Assembly (NCBI RefSeq): GCF_001552155.1
Contig: NZ_BCQQ01000018.1
Location: 1 to 64,000 of the forward strand
Source: Actinomadura formosensis NBRC 14204
Lineage (GTDB): Bacteria; Actinomycetota; Actinomycetes; Streptosporangiales; Streptosporangiaceae
DNA: 64,000 nucleotides
Direction of reading: 5' to 3'
Positions 8,832 to 17,593 of the stretch are shown here, one piece after another (the first letter of the stretch is position 1; the number at the start of each line of letters is the position of its first letter). Made by a program: the position numbers and the translations under genes. A model generated the notes under the pieces. It was not told the DNA's origin and did not search any database. It saw only the letters and a program-made list of their open reading frames with translations.

Positions 8832-9467
8832 ATGGACGGGAAAACCGCGGGTGGGCGGCGCGTCGATCTTGAACTGATGCGGACGCCGCCACCCAAGGAA
8901 CGCGCCGATGCCGCGCGCAACCGCGCGAAGGTGCTGGACGCCGCCGCCGAACTCTTCGCCCGGCACGGGGTCGAATCGGTCTCGATGGACGCGATCGCCG
9001 CCGCGGCCGGCGTCGGCAAGGGAACCCTCTTCCGCCGGTTCGGGGACAAGGCGGGCTTGGCCGTGGCCCTTCTGAACGAACGCGAACGTGCCTTGCAGGA
9101 CGCGATCCTCTCCGGGCCATCTCCACTGGGGCCGGGAGAGGGCGACACAGGGGCCTCGCCGTCTGAGCGTTTGCACGCCTTCGCCGACACCTACCTGGAC
9201 TATGTCCTGGACCATCTGTCGCTCGTACGCATGTCGGAGACCGCCTCGCCAGGGGCGAGGTACCGCATTGGCGCCTACGGGTTCTGGCATCGGCATCTGA
9301 CGATCCTCCTCGACCAGATGGGTGAGGCCGCCCCAGACGGCGAGGCCGTGGCCCATGCGCTTCTGGCCGTGCTCGGTGCGGAACACCTCACCGCGATGGT
9401 CGAGAGTGTGGGGACGGAACGCGCGCGCGCCGCCGTCCACAGCATCTTCGACAGGGCAGAGGGTTAG
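8832..9467 (+). CDS. TetR-family transcriptional regulator
   Basis: 211 residues. N-terminal helix-turn-helix at residues ~24-70: NRAKVLDAAAELFARHGVES followed by SMDAIAAAAGVGKGTLFRRF. The C-terminal ligand domain is unremarkable and does not show the effector. ATG at 8832 follows GGAGACG. It is divergent from the kinase gene (160-bp gap) and ends in a strong terminator. No obvious target operon is adjacent, so it may control the kinase, itself, or a distant gene. Confidence 0.92.
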   Translation: MDGKTAGGRRVDLELMRTPPPKERADAARNRAKVLDAAAELFARHGVESVSMDAIAAAAGVGKGTLFRRFGDKAGLAVALLNERERALQDAILSGPSPLGPGEGDTGASPSERLHAFADTYLDYVLDHLSLVRMSETASPGARYRIGAYGFWHRHLTILLDQMGEAAPDGEAVAHALLAVLGAEHLTAMVESVGTERARAAVHSIFDRAEG

Positions 9468-9478
9468 ACCCACGGAGA

Positions 9479-9516
9479 ATGCCAAGCCCCCGTGCGCCTG
9501 CACGGGGGCTTGGCAT
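9479..9516. terminator. Strong symmetrical hairpin terminator between convergent genes
   Basis: A perfect 17-bp stem (ATGCCAAGCCCCCGTGC and its complement) with a GCCT loop begins 12 bp after the TetR stop. There is no long T run on either side. It lies between the TetR gene and the convergent small gene, fitting a bidirectional terminator. Confidence 0.8.
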
Positions 9517-9548
9517 CCCCCTGGCCGGGATGCCGAGGGAACGATGCG

Positions 9549-9731
9549 TCAGGCCGGGTCGGGCGTCCGTCGCTCCGGACGAGACTCCACCCGGCCGTCC
9601 ACTTTGCCCGGCGGACCCTCCAGGGCGTGGTTGCGTTCGAGTTGCGCCGCCACCGCGAGGGCGCGCAAGGACGTGGTCTTCACATGTTTGCGTTCACGGT
9701 TGGAACGGGTGCTGGGGATGCTGCTCGGCAC
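9549..9731 (-). CDS. Small hypothetical protein, 60 aa
   Basis: A short basic protein starting MPSSIPSTRSNRERKHVKTT. Support for translation: a very good ribosome-binding site, GGAGGTGAACA, directly before the GTG at 9731, and third codon positions that are about 80% G or C as in its neighbours. It converges on the TetR gene with a strong terminator in between. No family is recognised; the composition is Arg/Pro/Ser-rich without membrane segments. It could be a real small gene or a well-placed random frame. Confidence 0.5.
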   Translation of the reverse strand: MPSSIPSTRSNRERKHVKTTSLRALAVAAQLERNHALEGPPGKVDGRVESRPERRTPDPA

Positions 9732-10089
9732 TGTTCACCTCCAGGTGGTGGACATGGTGCTACCCCGTACGCCGGAGTTCGCACGGTAGTTGCAACTGCA
9801 AGATCCCTTCTCACTATTCCGAGTGATCGGCCCTTTTGTTCACGTCCGGATCCGGTTGTGGGCCCCTGGAACCGCTCAGCGCAGGAACAAACGTGCGTTT
9901 TTCGCTCTAGGTGCCATCTGGCGCTTTGTTCCCAGGTCTCGTCCGGGCCGCCGGGCCGCCGGGCCGGGTAGGTATCCGGAGATCCGGTTCGCCCGCCGGG
10001 TTGGTCACGCCACGAGCGGCTCAGCGTGGAGCCCGGGAGGCCGGCGGGTGCGGGCGGCCGCACCCGAGCCGTCTCCTGGGAGAAAAACG
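9732..10089. other. 358-bp intergenic region upstream of pyruvate carboxylase
   Basis: No credible gene. It must hold the promoters of the small leftward gene and of the rightward pyruvate carboxylase gene. A possible plus-strand promoter is TTGCAA at 9790 with CACTAT 16 bp further on, but the match is weak. The last 20 bp carry the GGGAGAAA ribosome-binding site for the TTG start at 10090. Confidence 0.5.
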
Positions 10090-13000
10090 TTGATCAGAAA
10101 GCTGCTCGTCGCCAACCGGGGCGAGATCGCCGTGCGCGCCTTCCGCGCGGCCTACGAACTCGGCATCGCCAGCGTCGCCGTCTACGCGCACGAGGACCGG
10201 CTGTCCCTGCACCGGCAGAAGGCGGACGAGGCGTACGAAATCGGCGAGCACGGCCATCCCGTCCGCGCCTACCTGGACGTGGACGGGATCGTGGAGACCG
10301 CGTTGCGGGTCGGCGCCGACGCCGTCTACCCCGGCTACGGGTTCCTGTCGGAGAGCCCGGAACTCGCGGCGGCGTGCGAGCGCAACGGGATCACGTTCGT
10401 CGGCCCGCCGTCCCGCGTGCTGAGTCTGGCCGGCAACAAGATCGAGGCGGTCGCGGCGGCGCGCCGTGCCGGCCTGCCGGTGCTGCGTTCGGCGACGCCG
10501 GAGCCCGGACGGGAGCTGGAGGCGGCCGACGAGGTCGGTTTCCCGCTGTTCGTGAAGGCCGCGGCGGGCGGTGGCGGGCGGGGGTTGCGCCGCGTTGACC
10601 ACCGCGAAGAACTGACGGCCGCGGTGGACACCGCACGCCGTGAGGCGGAGAGCGCGTTCGGTGACCCCACGGTCTTCCTAGAGCAGGCTGTGGACCGTCC
10701 CCGCCACATTGAGGTGCAGGTCCTCGCGGACGGTTCCGGGCAAATCGTTCACCTGCGGGAGCGTGACTGCTCGGTGCAGCGCCGCCATCAGAAGGTCGTC
10801 GAGATCGCTCCCGCGCCTCGCCTGGCGCCGGAGGTGGCGGAGCGGCTGTGCGAGGACGCCGTGAAGTTCGCCCGCGAGATCGGCTACGAGAACGCCGGCA
10901 CCGTGGAGTTCCTCGTGGACGACCGCGGCGAGCACGTGTTCATCGAGATGAACCCGCGCATCCAGGTCGAGCACACCGTGACCGAAGAGGTCACAGGCGT
11001 CGACCTGGTGCAGAGCCAACTGCGCATCGCGGGTGGTGAGACGCTGGCCGACCTTGGCATCGCGCAAGAGGAGGTGACCGTCAGCGGCTTCGCCGTGCAG
11101 TGCCGTATCACGACCGAGGACCCCGCGAACGGGTTCCGTCCCGACACCGGCAAGATCTCGGCGTACCGGTCGCCGGGCGGCGCCGGGGTGCGGCTCGACA
11201 CCGGCACCGCGTACGGCGGTGCGATCGTCTCCCCGCACTTCGACTCGCTGCTGGTGAAGCTGACCTGCCGGGGCCGGACGTTCGAGGAGGCGGTGCGGCG
11301 GGCGCGCCGGGCCGTCGCCGAGTTCCGCATCCGCGGCGTCGCCTCCAACATCCCGTTCCTGCGGGCGTTGCTGGACGAGCCGGACTTCCGCGCGGGCGGC
11401 GTCACGACGTCCTACATCGCCGACCATCCCGACCTGCTGACGGCCCGGTCGAGCGGCGACCGCGCGACGCGGCTCGTCCGGTACCTGGCGGACGTCACCA
11501 TCAACAAGCCGCACGGTGAGGCGCCGACCGATCTGGATCCGGCGACGAAGCTGCCGCTGCTCGATCTGGACGGCCCGTTCCCGGAGGGGTCGCGTGACCG
11601 GCTCCTGGCGCTCGGCGCGCGCGCGTTCGCCGAGCAGCTCCGGAACCAGAGCGCCTTGGCCGTCACCGATACGACGTTCCGGGACGCGCACCAGTCGCTC
11701 CTGGCCACGCGAGTACGTACCTACGACCTGCTTGCAGCCGCGCCTTACCTGGCCCGCATGACCCCGCAGCTTCTCTCCATCGAGGCATGGGGCGGGGCCA
11801 CCTACGACGTCGCGCTCCGCTTCCTGGGCGAGTCGCCCTGGGACAGGCTGGCCGCGATCCGTGAAGCCGCCCCGAACCTGTGCATCCAGATGCTTCTGCG
11901 CGGGCGCAACACCGTCGGATACACGCCGTACCCCGACTCGGTGGCGCGCGCCTTCGTGAAGGAGGCGGCCAGTACGGGTGTCGACATCTTCCGTGTGTTC
12001 GACGCTCTGAACGATGTGGAACGCATGCGTCCGGCCATCGACGCCGCGCTCCAGACCCACGCGCTCGTCGAGGGGACCCTCTGCTACACGGGCGACCTGT
12101 CGTCCCCGGACGAACGGCTCTACACGCTCGACTACTACCTGCGGCTCGCGGAGGAACTGGTCGAGGCCGGGGTCCACGTCCTGTGCATCAAGGACATGGC
12201 CGGCCTGCTGCGCGCTCCTGCCGCGCGCACCCTGGTCACGGCCCTGCGCGAGCGTTTCGACCTGCCCGTCCACCTCCACACCCACGACACGGCGGGCGGC
12301 CAGATCGGCACCTACCTCGCCGCCATCGAAGCCGGGGTGGACGCCGTGGACGGGGCCGCCGCGCCCCTTTCGGGCACCACCAGTCAGCCGCCCCTCCAGG
12401 CGATCGTGGCCGCGACCGACTTCACCGACCACGCCACCGGCATCGACTTGGACGCGCTCACCGTCATGGAGCCGTACTGGGAGGCCGTCCGCAAGCTCTA
12501 CGCGCCGTTCGAGATGGGCCTTCCGGCGCCGACCGGACGCGTCTACCAGCACGAGATCCCGGGTGGGCAACTGTCCAACCTGCGGCAGCAGGCCGTCGCG
12601 CTCGGCCTCGGCGACCGCTTCGAGGAGGTCGAGCGCCTGTACGCGGCGGCTGACGCGATCCTTGGGCGGCTCGTGAAGGTCACCCCGTCCAGCAAGGTCG
12701 TCGGGGACCTGGCCCTGCATCTCGTCGCCGCCGGCGCCGACCCCGGCGACTTCGCCGAGAACCCCGACCGCTACGACATTCCCGACAGCGTCATCGGGTT
12801 CCTCAACGGCGAGCTGGGCGACCCGCCCGGTGGCTGGCCCGAGCCTTTCCGCACCAAGGCCCTTGCCGGACGCCAGTACACCCCCGCCAGAGCCAAACTG
12901 GACGGCGCCGAAGAGAAGGCCCTTGCCGGCTCCGAGGTTCGCGACACGTTGGACCGCCTGCTCTTCCCCGGGCCCGCCAAGGACTATCGCGAATCCCGTG

Positions 13001-13467
13001 CCGCCTATGGCGACCTCTCCGTCCTGCCCACGGGCCCCTTCCTCTACGGCTTGCGCACGGGCCACGAGGTCGCGTTCGACCTCGAACCCGGTGTCCGCGT
13101 CCTGGCAGGGCTGGAGGCGGTCGGCGACATCGACGAGGCGGGCGTCCGGCAGGTCATCTGCACGGTGAACGGCCAGCTGCGCACCCTGGCCGTCCGCGAC
13201 AAGTCCGTTGTGGCGGACGTGCCGCCGGTCGAACGCGCCGATCCCGCCGAGCCCGGCCACGTCGCCGCGCCCTTCGACGGCTCGGTGACCCTCCGCGTCG
13301 CCAAGGGCGACGAGGTCGCCGCCGGTGACGTGGTGGCCACCATCGAGGCCATGAAGATGGAGGCCGCCATCACGGCCCCCGTGGCCGGCGCGGTGGCCCG
13401 CCTGGCCGTCCCCGAGGCGACCCCCGTCCAGGCGGGCGACCTGCTCCTGGTGATCCGGCCCGGCTGA
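10090..13467 (+). CDS. pyc: Pyruvate carboxylase, single-chain
   Basis: 1125 residues, the normal size of the one-polypeptide enzyme. Domain order: biotin carboxylase N-domain (LLVANRGEIAVRAFRAAYEL), ATP-grasp domain (AAAGGGGRGLRRV; FIEMNPRIQVEHTVTEEVTG), biotin carboxylase C-domain, carboxyltransferase domain from ~residue 520 (TDTTFRDAHQSLLATRVRT), and the biotinyl domain with EAMKMEA near the C-terminus. It makes oxaloacetate from pyruvate, bicarbonate and ATP in the cytoplasm, refilling the TCA cycle. The start is TTG preceded by GGGAGAAA; longer in-frame extension upstream is not family-like. Confidence 0.97.
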   Translation: MIRKLLVANRGEIAVRAFRAAYELGIASVAVYAHEDRLSLHRQKADEAYEIGEHGHPVRAYLDVDGIVETALRVGADAVYPGYGFLSESPELAAACERNGITFVGPPSRVLSLAGNKIEAVAAARRAGLPVLRSATPEPGRELEAADEVGFPLFVKAAAGGGGRGLRRVDHREELTAAVDTARREAESAFGDPTVFLEQAVDRPRHIEVQVLADGSGQIVHLRERDCSVQRRHQKVVEIAPAPRLAPEVAERLCEDAVKFAREIGYENAGTVEFLVDDRGEHVFIEMNPRIQVEHTVTEEVTGVDLVQSQLRIAGGETLADLGIAQEEVTVSGFAVQCRITTEDPANGFRPDTGKISAYRSPGGAGVRLDTGTAYGGAIVSPHFDSLLVKLTCRGRTFEEAVRRARRAVAEFRIRGVASNIPFLRALLDEPDFRAGGVTTSYIADHPDLLTARSSGDRATRLVRYLADVTINKPHGEAPTDLDPATKLPLLDLDGPFPEGSRDRLLALGARAFAEQLRNQSALAVTDTTFRDAHQSLLATRVRTYDLLAAAPYLARMTPQLLSIEAWGGATYDVALRFLGESPWDRLAAIREAAPNLCIQMLLRGRNTVGYTPYPDSVARAFVKEAASTGVDIFRVFDALNDVERMRPAIDAALQTHALVEGTLCYTGDLSSPDERLYTLDYYLRLAEELVEAGVHVLCIKDMAGLLRAPAARTLVTALRERFDLPVHLHTHDTAGGQIGTYLAAIEAGVDAVDGAAAPLSGTTSQPPLQAIVAATDFTDHATGIDLDALTVMEPYWEAVRKLYAPFEMGLPAPTGRVYQHEIPGGQLSNLRQQAVALGLGDRFEEVERLYAAADAILGRLVKVTPSSKVVGDLALHLVAAGADPGDFAENPDRYDIPDSVIGFLNGELGDPPGGWPEPFRTKALAGRQYTPARAKLDGAEEKALAGSEVRDTLDRLLFPGPAKDYRESRAAYGDLSVLPTGPFLYGLRTGHEVAFDLEPGVRVLAGLEAVGDIDEAGVRQVICTVNGQLRTLAVRDKSVVADVPPVERADPAEPGHVAAPFDGSVTLRVAKGDEVAAGDVVATIEAMKMEAAITAPVAGAVARLAVPEATPVQAGDLLLVIRPG

Positions 13468-13490
13468 CCCCTCCCCGCGGTGGCGCCGGT

Positions 13491-14114
13491 TCAGGAGCGG
13501 ACGGCGTAGGTGCTCAGGGACGGTGCCAGCAGCTCGAAGGCGGTGGCCGCCGACTTGGTGAGGGCGGCGGCCACCTCTTCGGGTGTTTCGTCGTTCAGGG
13601 TGCGGCGCAGGGTTTCCTGGAAGAGGACGCGGTGGACGGCGCCGAGCTGGGCGGCCACCAGGCGGGGGAGCGGATCGCCCGGGGCGGCGCCGGTCTCCTC
13701 GGCGAGGACGGCGGCGAGAGCGTCCTCGCGTTCCTCGTGGAACTCGCGGAGCCGGGCGGCCAGCGCCGGGCTCTCGGTGATCATGCGGGCGAAGCCGGGG
13801 CCGCCGAACCCGATCACGGGATCGTGCCGGTCGACGGCCTGCAGGAACGCGCGGCGCAGCGCGGCCAGCACCGACTCGCCGGGCGCACGCGTGGCGACCG
13901 TGCGGGCCGGCCGGCCGACGAACTCCTCGTGCAGATCGAGTGCCAGGTCCTCCTTGCGGGGGAAGTAGTTGGTCACGGTCATCTTCGCGACCTGCGCCGC
14001 CGCCGCGACGTCGGCGATCGTCACCCGGTCGAAGCCGTGCCGCAGGAAGAGGCGCGTCGCCTGGTTCGAGATGTTCTGCCTCGTCTGCTGCTTCTTCATC
14101 TCCCGCAGTCCCAT
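13491..14114 (-). CDS. TetR-family transcriptional regulator
   Basis: 207 residues. N-terminal helix-turn-helix: TRQNISNQATRLFLRHGFDR then TIADVAAAAQVAKMTVTNYF, with the typical PRKEDLALDL continuation. The rest is an all-helical ligand domain resembling regulators of the MftR/EthR-like TetR_C_17 type, seen only by pattern. It is convergent with pyruvate carboxylase and divergent from the group-2 sigma gene, with an AT-rich 97-bp gap that likely contains its operator. Confidence 0.92.
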   Translation of the reverse strand: MGLREMKKQQTRQNISNQATRLFLRHGFDRVTIADVAAAAQVAKMTVTNYFPRKEDLALDLHEEFVGRPARTVATRAPGESVLAALRRAFLQAVDRHDPVIGFGGPGFARMITESPALAARLREFHEEREDALAAVLAEETGAAPGDPLPRLVAAQLGAVHRVLFQETLRRTLNDETPEEVAAALTKSAATAFELLAPSLSTYAVRS

Positions 14115-14211
14115 GCGGGCATACTCTCATAGTTCGACCTAAAAATATCCTTGCTACATATATAGGTCCGGCCTAAGTTTATGTCGCGGGGCAGGCGGGT
14201 ACCGAGATCGG
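14115..14211. promoter_or_regulatory. AT-rich divergent promoter/operator region between TetR and sigma genes
   Basis: A locally AT-rich stretch in GC-rich DNA. GACCTA (about 14136) and TAGGTC (about 14163) form an inverted repeat separated by ~21 bp containing AAAATATCC and CTACATATA, and TAGGTCCGGCCTA is itself an imperfect palindrome. The arrangement suits a TetR dimer or dimer pair covering both promoters. Confidence 0.4.
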
Positions 14212-15210
14212 GTGACCCGTTCCCTCCAGGCCGGACGAGCAAAGGACACCGCCCTGAACGCCAGCCACGCGCCGAGCGCGTCCCGCCGCGCCACCGTGAA
14301 CCTCGTCGACCCGATGAAGGACTACCTGTCCCGCATCGGGCGCACCGCGCTGCTCACCGCCGAGCAGGAGGTCGACCTGGCCAAGCGCATCGAGGCCGGC
14401 CTGTTCGCCCGCCAACGCCTCGAAACCCTCGGCGACGACCTCAGCTTCCAGGACAAAGAGGACCTGGAGTGGATCGCCACCGACGGTGCGCGCGCGAAGG
14501 AGCACATGGTCGAGGCCAACCTCCGGCTCGTCGTATCGCTCGCCAAGCGCTACATGGGCCACGGCCTACCGCTGAACGACCTCGTCCAAGAGGGCAATCT
14601 TGGGCTGATCCGCGCCGTGGAGAAGTTCGAGTACCGCCGGGGCCTGAAGTTCTCCACCTACGCCGTCTGGTGGATCAAGCAGGCGATCAGCCGTGCGCTG
14701 GCCGACCAGAGCCGCACGATCCGCATCCCGGTGCACGTCGTCGAGGTGCTGAACCGGATGACGCGCGTCCGGCGGCGGATGATGCAGGACCTCGGCCGCG
14801 AGCCGACCTCGCGGGAACTGGCCGCCGAACTGGACGTCACCACCGAGAAGGTCGAGTGGCTGCGGCGGCAGGCCCGGGAGCCGGTGTCGCTGCACACCCC
14901 GCTCGGCGAGGACGGCGACGGCGAACTCGGCGACGTCATCGAGGACCCCGACGGCGGAGACCCCGCCGACGTCGTCGCGTCCTCGATGCTGCGCGGCCGG
15001 CTCGACGCCGTCCTGGAGACGCTCACCGAACGCGAGGCCGGCGTCATCTCGATGCGGTTCGGGCTGTCCGGCGGCGAGCCGAAGACGCTGGAAGAGGTCG
15101 GCAAGGTCTACGGGGTGACGCGCGAGCGCATCCGGCAGATCGAGTCCAAGGGCATGCACAAGCTGCGCCATCCCTCCCGGCGCGAGACCCTCGCCGATCT
15201 GCTCGGCTGA
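14212..15210 (+). CDS. Group-2 (HrdB-like non-essential) RNA polymerase sigma-70 factor
   Basis: 332 residues. Region 1.2 ([18 protein letters not shown]), region 2 ([53 protein letters not shown]), region 3, and region 4 ([20 protein letters not shown]) are all present. It lacks the long acidic N-terminal region of primary sigma HrdB, so it is a HrdA/C/D- or SigB-type alternative principal-like factor. It is divergently transcribed from a TetR gene that probably represses it. Start is GTG at 14212 with only a modest ribosome-binding site; a GTG near codon 29 is an alternative. Confidence 0.93.
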   Translation: MTRSLQAGRAKDTALNASHAPSASRRATVNLVDPMKDYLSRIGRTALLTAEQEVDLAKRIEAGLFARQRLETLGDDLSFQDKEDLEWIATDGARAKEHMVEANLRLVVSLAKRYMGHGLPLNDLVQEGNLGLIRAVEKFEYRRGLKFSTYAVWWIKQAISRALADQSRTIRIPVHVVEVLNRMTRVRRRMMQDLGREPTSRELAAELDVTTEKVEWLRRQAREPVSLHTPLGEDGDGELGDVIEDPDGGDPADVVASSMLRGRLDAVLETLTEREAGVISMRFGLSGGEPKTLEEVGKVYGVTRERIRQIESKGMHKLRHPSRRETLADLLG

Positions 15211-15283
15211 CCCGCCCGGCCCGGTTCGCGGGCGGGCCGGGCCGCCGGCTCCGCCCGTGCCCGGCCGCTGCCGCCTCAGCCCT

Positions 15284-16234
15284 TCAAGGCCGGGTGACCA
15301 GGTCGGACGGATCGGTGTTGGCGCCGCACAGGACGACCATCACCCGTTCGCCCGGGGCCGGGCGGTAGGCGCCGGTGCGCAGGGCGGCGACCGCGGCGGC
15401 GGTGCCGTGTTCGACGGCCAGGCGGTACTCGTCCCAGACGAGCCGGCGGGCCTCGATGATCGCCTGGTCGGGGACGAGGACGGGCAGCACACCGGTGCGG
15501 GTCGCGACCGAGAACGCGATGTCGCCGAGCCGCGTCGCGCCGAGCGAGTCGGCGGCGATCCCCGACACCTCCACATCGACCGGGCGTCCCGCGTGCAGGG
15601 CCCGTTCGAGGGTCGGGATGGTCTCGGGCTCGACGCCGACCACGCGGGCGCGGCCTTCGAGGGCGGCGGCGACACCGGCCATCAGCCCTCCGCCGCCGAC
15701 CGCGAGCAGGACGGTGTCGACCTCGCCGCCGGTCTGCTCCAGGATCTCCAGGCCGAGCGTGCCCTGCCCGGCGCAGACCTCGGGCAGGTCGTAGGCGTGG
15801 CAGAACAGGGCGCCGGTGTCGGAGGCGCGCTTGGTGGCGGCGTCCTGCGCCTCGGCGTACCGCGTTCCGACCTGGACGACCGCGGCGCCGAGCGCGCGCA
15901 GCCGGGCGACCTTCACCGCGGGCGCCGTCTCCGGGACGAACACCTCGGCGGGCACCCCCGCCTGTGCCGCGGCGTAGGCGAAGGCGAGGCCCGCGTTGCC
16001 GCCCGAGGCCGCGACGACGCCCGCGTCCGGGAGCCGGTCCCCGTCCCGCGCGGCGAGGATGTGGTTGAACGCGCCGCGTGCCTTGAACGACCCGGTGTGC
16101 TGGGTCAGTTCCAGCTTCAGCCACATCCGCCCGGCGGGCGCGACCGGGGCCGGATCGACCTCGATGAGCGGAGTGCGGCGGACATGGCCGGCGACCCGGT
16201 GCGCCGCGTCTTCGATGTCTGAACGAGAGATCAC
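15284..16234 (-). CDS. PLP-dependent threonine/serine dehydratase (fold type II)
   Basis: 316 residues. PLP-lysine at residue 51 in GSFKARGA, the substrate loop ASGGNAGLAFAYAA, and the phosphate-binding glycine run AVGGGGLMAGVAAAL. There is no C-terminal ACT regulatory domain, so it is of the short catabolic type, which deaminates Thr or Ser to 2-oxoacid plus ammonia; serine racemase or related activity cannot be excluded. GTG at 16234 follows GGAGAGG. It is divergent from an FAD monooxygenase gene across a region with phased repeats. Confidence 0.9.
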   Translation of the reverse strand: MISRSDIEDAAHRVAGHVRRTPLIEVDPAPVAPAGRMWLKLELTQHTGSFKARGAFNHILAARDGDRLPDAGVVAASGGNAGLAFAYAAAQAGVPAEVFVPETAPAVKVARLRALGAAVVQVGTRYAEAQDAATKRASDTGALFCHAYDLPEVCAGQGTLGLEILEQTGGEVDTVLLAVGGGGLMAGVAAALEGRARVVGVEPETIPTLERALHAGRPVDVEVSGIAADSLGATRLGDIAFSVATRTGVLPVLVPDQAIIEARRLVWDEYRLAVEHGTAAAVAALRTGAYRPAPGERVMVVLCGANTDPSDLVTRP

Positions 16235-16287
16235 TCGGTGGTCCTCTCCGGGGCTCCGTCCTGCATCATCACCCAAACACAGTTCGG

Positions 16288-16339
16288 GGCTGACAGCGAC
16301 CCACCGGCCTCTGTCAGCGGACGGTATGCGGCCTGTCAG
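16288..16339. repeat. Three phased copies of an 8-bp motif in a divergent promoter region
   Basis: GCTGACAG at 16288 (inverted copy) and CTGTCAGC at 16310 and 16332 are spaced exactly 22 bp apart, two helical turns. The two direct copies extend to CTGTCAGCGGA. They sit in the 168-bp gap between the dehydratase and the FAD monooxygenase, as expected for operator sites read from one DNA face. Confidence 0.55.
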
Positions 16340-16402
16340 CGGATGCGGGCAGCTTTGCGGACGACGCGGGAACACGTCCCGCCACTGATTCGGGAGCCGT
16401 CC

Positions 16403-17593
16403 ATGACGAACACCTCGTCCATGAAGAACACCCCGTCCATGAAGAACAGCAGGGTCCTCATCTCCGGCGCGAGCATCGGCGGCCCCGCACTGGCGTACTG
16501 GCTGAACCGCTACGGCTTCGATGTCACGGTCGTGGAACTGATGCCGGGGTTGAGGCTCGGCGGCCAGGCGATCGACGTGCGCGGCCCGGCACTGGACGTC
16601 GCCGAGCGGATGGGCGTCCTGGACCGGATCCGCGAACAGCGCGTGGAGATGCGCGGAATGTCCATGGTGGACGCCGGCGGCGCCGAGCTTCACCGCACCG
16701 AGGAGTACACGTTCACCGGCGGCGACCTGAGCAGCCCCGACATCGAGATCCTCCGCGAGGACCTGTCGCGGATCCTCGCGGACGCGGCCGGCGAGGGCAT
16801 CGAGTACCTGTACGGCGACTCGATCGCCGGGCTGGAGCAGGACGACGACGGCGTCCGGGTGATCTTCCACAGTGGGGCGATCCAGACGTTCGACCTGGTC
16901 GTCGGCGCGGACGGCCTTCACTCCAACACCCGCCGGCTGGCGTTCGGTCCGGAGCGGGACTTCCTCTCCCACCTCGGCCCCTACCTGGCGGTGTGGACGG
17001 CCCCGAACTTCCTCGGCCTGGACCGCTGGCAGATCGGCCACCGGACACCGGCCGGCAACTGGGGCGGCGTGATGAGCGTCCGGGGCAACACCGAACTCCG
17101 CGTCTTCCTGGGCTTCGAGTCCGAGAAGCCGATCGACTACGACCACCGCGACATCGCCGCGCAGAAGAAGATCATGGCGGACGCGCTGGCCGGCGGCGGC
17201 TGGGTGCTGCCCGAGCTCATCCGCACGATGTGGGACGCGAAGGACTTCCACTTCGACTCGATGGCGCAGATCCGCATGGACTCGTGGTCGAGGGGCCGGG
17301 TCGTCCTGCTCGGGGACGCCGGATACTGCGGGTCGCCGATGTCCGGGCAGGGCACGAGCATGGCCATCGTCGGCGCGTACGTCCTCGCGGGGGAGTTGAA
17401 GGCGGCGGGCGGCGACCACCGCGCCGCGTTCGCGAACTACGAGCGGGAGCTGCGCGGGTACATCGAGGCCAACCAGGACCTCGCGCTGGCCAACCGGGCG
17501 CAGGTGGAGGAGGGACGTGACGGCGAAGTCGGGATGTACGACCTCCAGGAGTTCGCGAAGGTCGTCAACTCCTACCAGGTGAAGGGCTACTGA
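16403..17593 (+). CDS. FAD-dependent monooxygenase (TetX/PHBH-like group A)
   Basis: 396 residues. N-terminal Rossmann dinucleotide motif VLISGASIGGPALAYWLNRY (GxSIGG variant typical of this subgroup), the DG motif VVGADGLHSNTRR, and the GD motif LLGDAGYCGSPMSGQGTSM for FAD ribose. The set defines class A flavin monooxygenases that hydroxylate aromatic or polyketide substrates using NAD(P)H; this sub-group includes antibiotic-modifying enzymes, but the substrate cannot be read here. ATG at 16403 follows GGGAG. Its last 7 bp overlap the stop of the convergent sigma gene, with no terminator between. Confidence 0.9.
   Translation: MTNTSSMKNTPSMKNSRVLISGASIGGPALAYWLNRYGFDVTVVELMPGLRLGGQAIDVRGPALDVAERMGVLDRIREQRVEMRGMSMVDAGGAELHRTEEYTFTGGDLSSPDIEILREDLSRILADAAGEGIEYLYGDSIAGLEQDDDGVRVIFHSGAIQTFDLVVGADGLHSNTRRLAFGPERDFLSHLGPYLAVWTAPNFLGLDRWQIGHRTPAGNWGGVMSVRGNTELRVFLGFESEKPIDYDHRDIAAQKKIMADALAGGGWVLPELIRTMWDAKDFHFDSMAQIRMDSWSRGRVVLLGDAGYCGSPMSGQGTSMAIVGAYVLAGELKAAGGDHRAAFANYERELRGYIEANQDLALANRAQVEEGRDGEVGMYDLQEFAKVVNSYQVKGY

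Noticed and set aside
10678..14130. A 1150-codon open frame on the minus strand across pyruvate carboxylase
   Set aside because: Antisense to a complete, well-conserved enzyme; composition is that of a shadow frame in high-GC DNA and no domain is recognisable.
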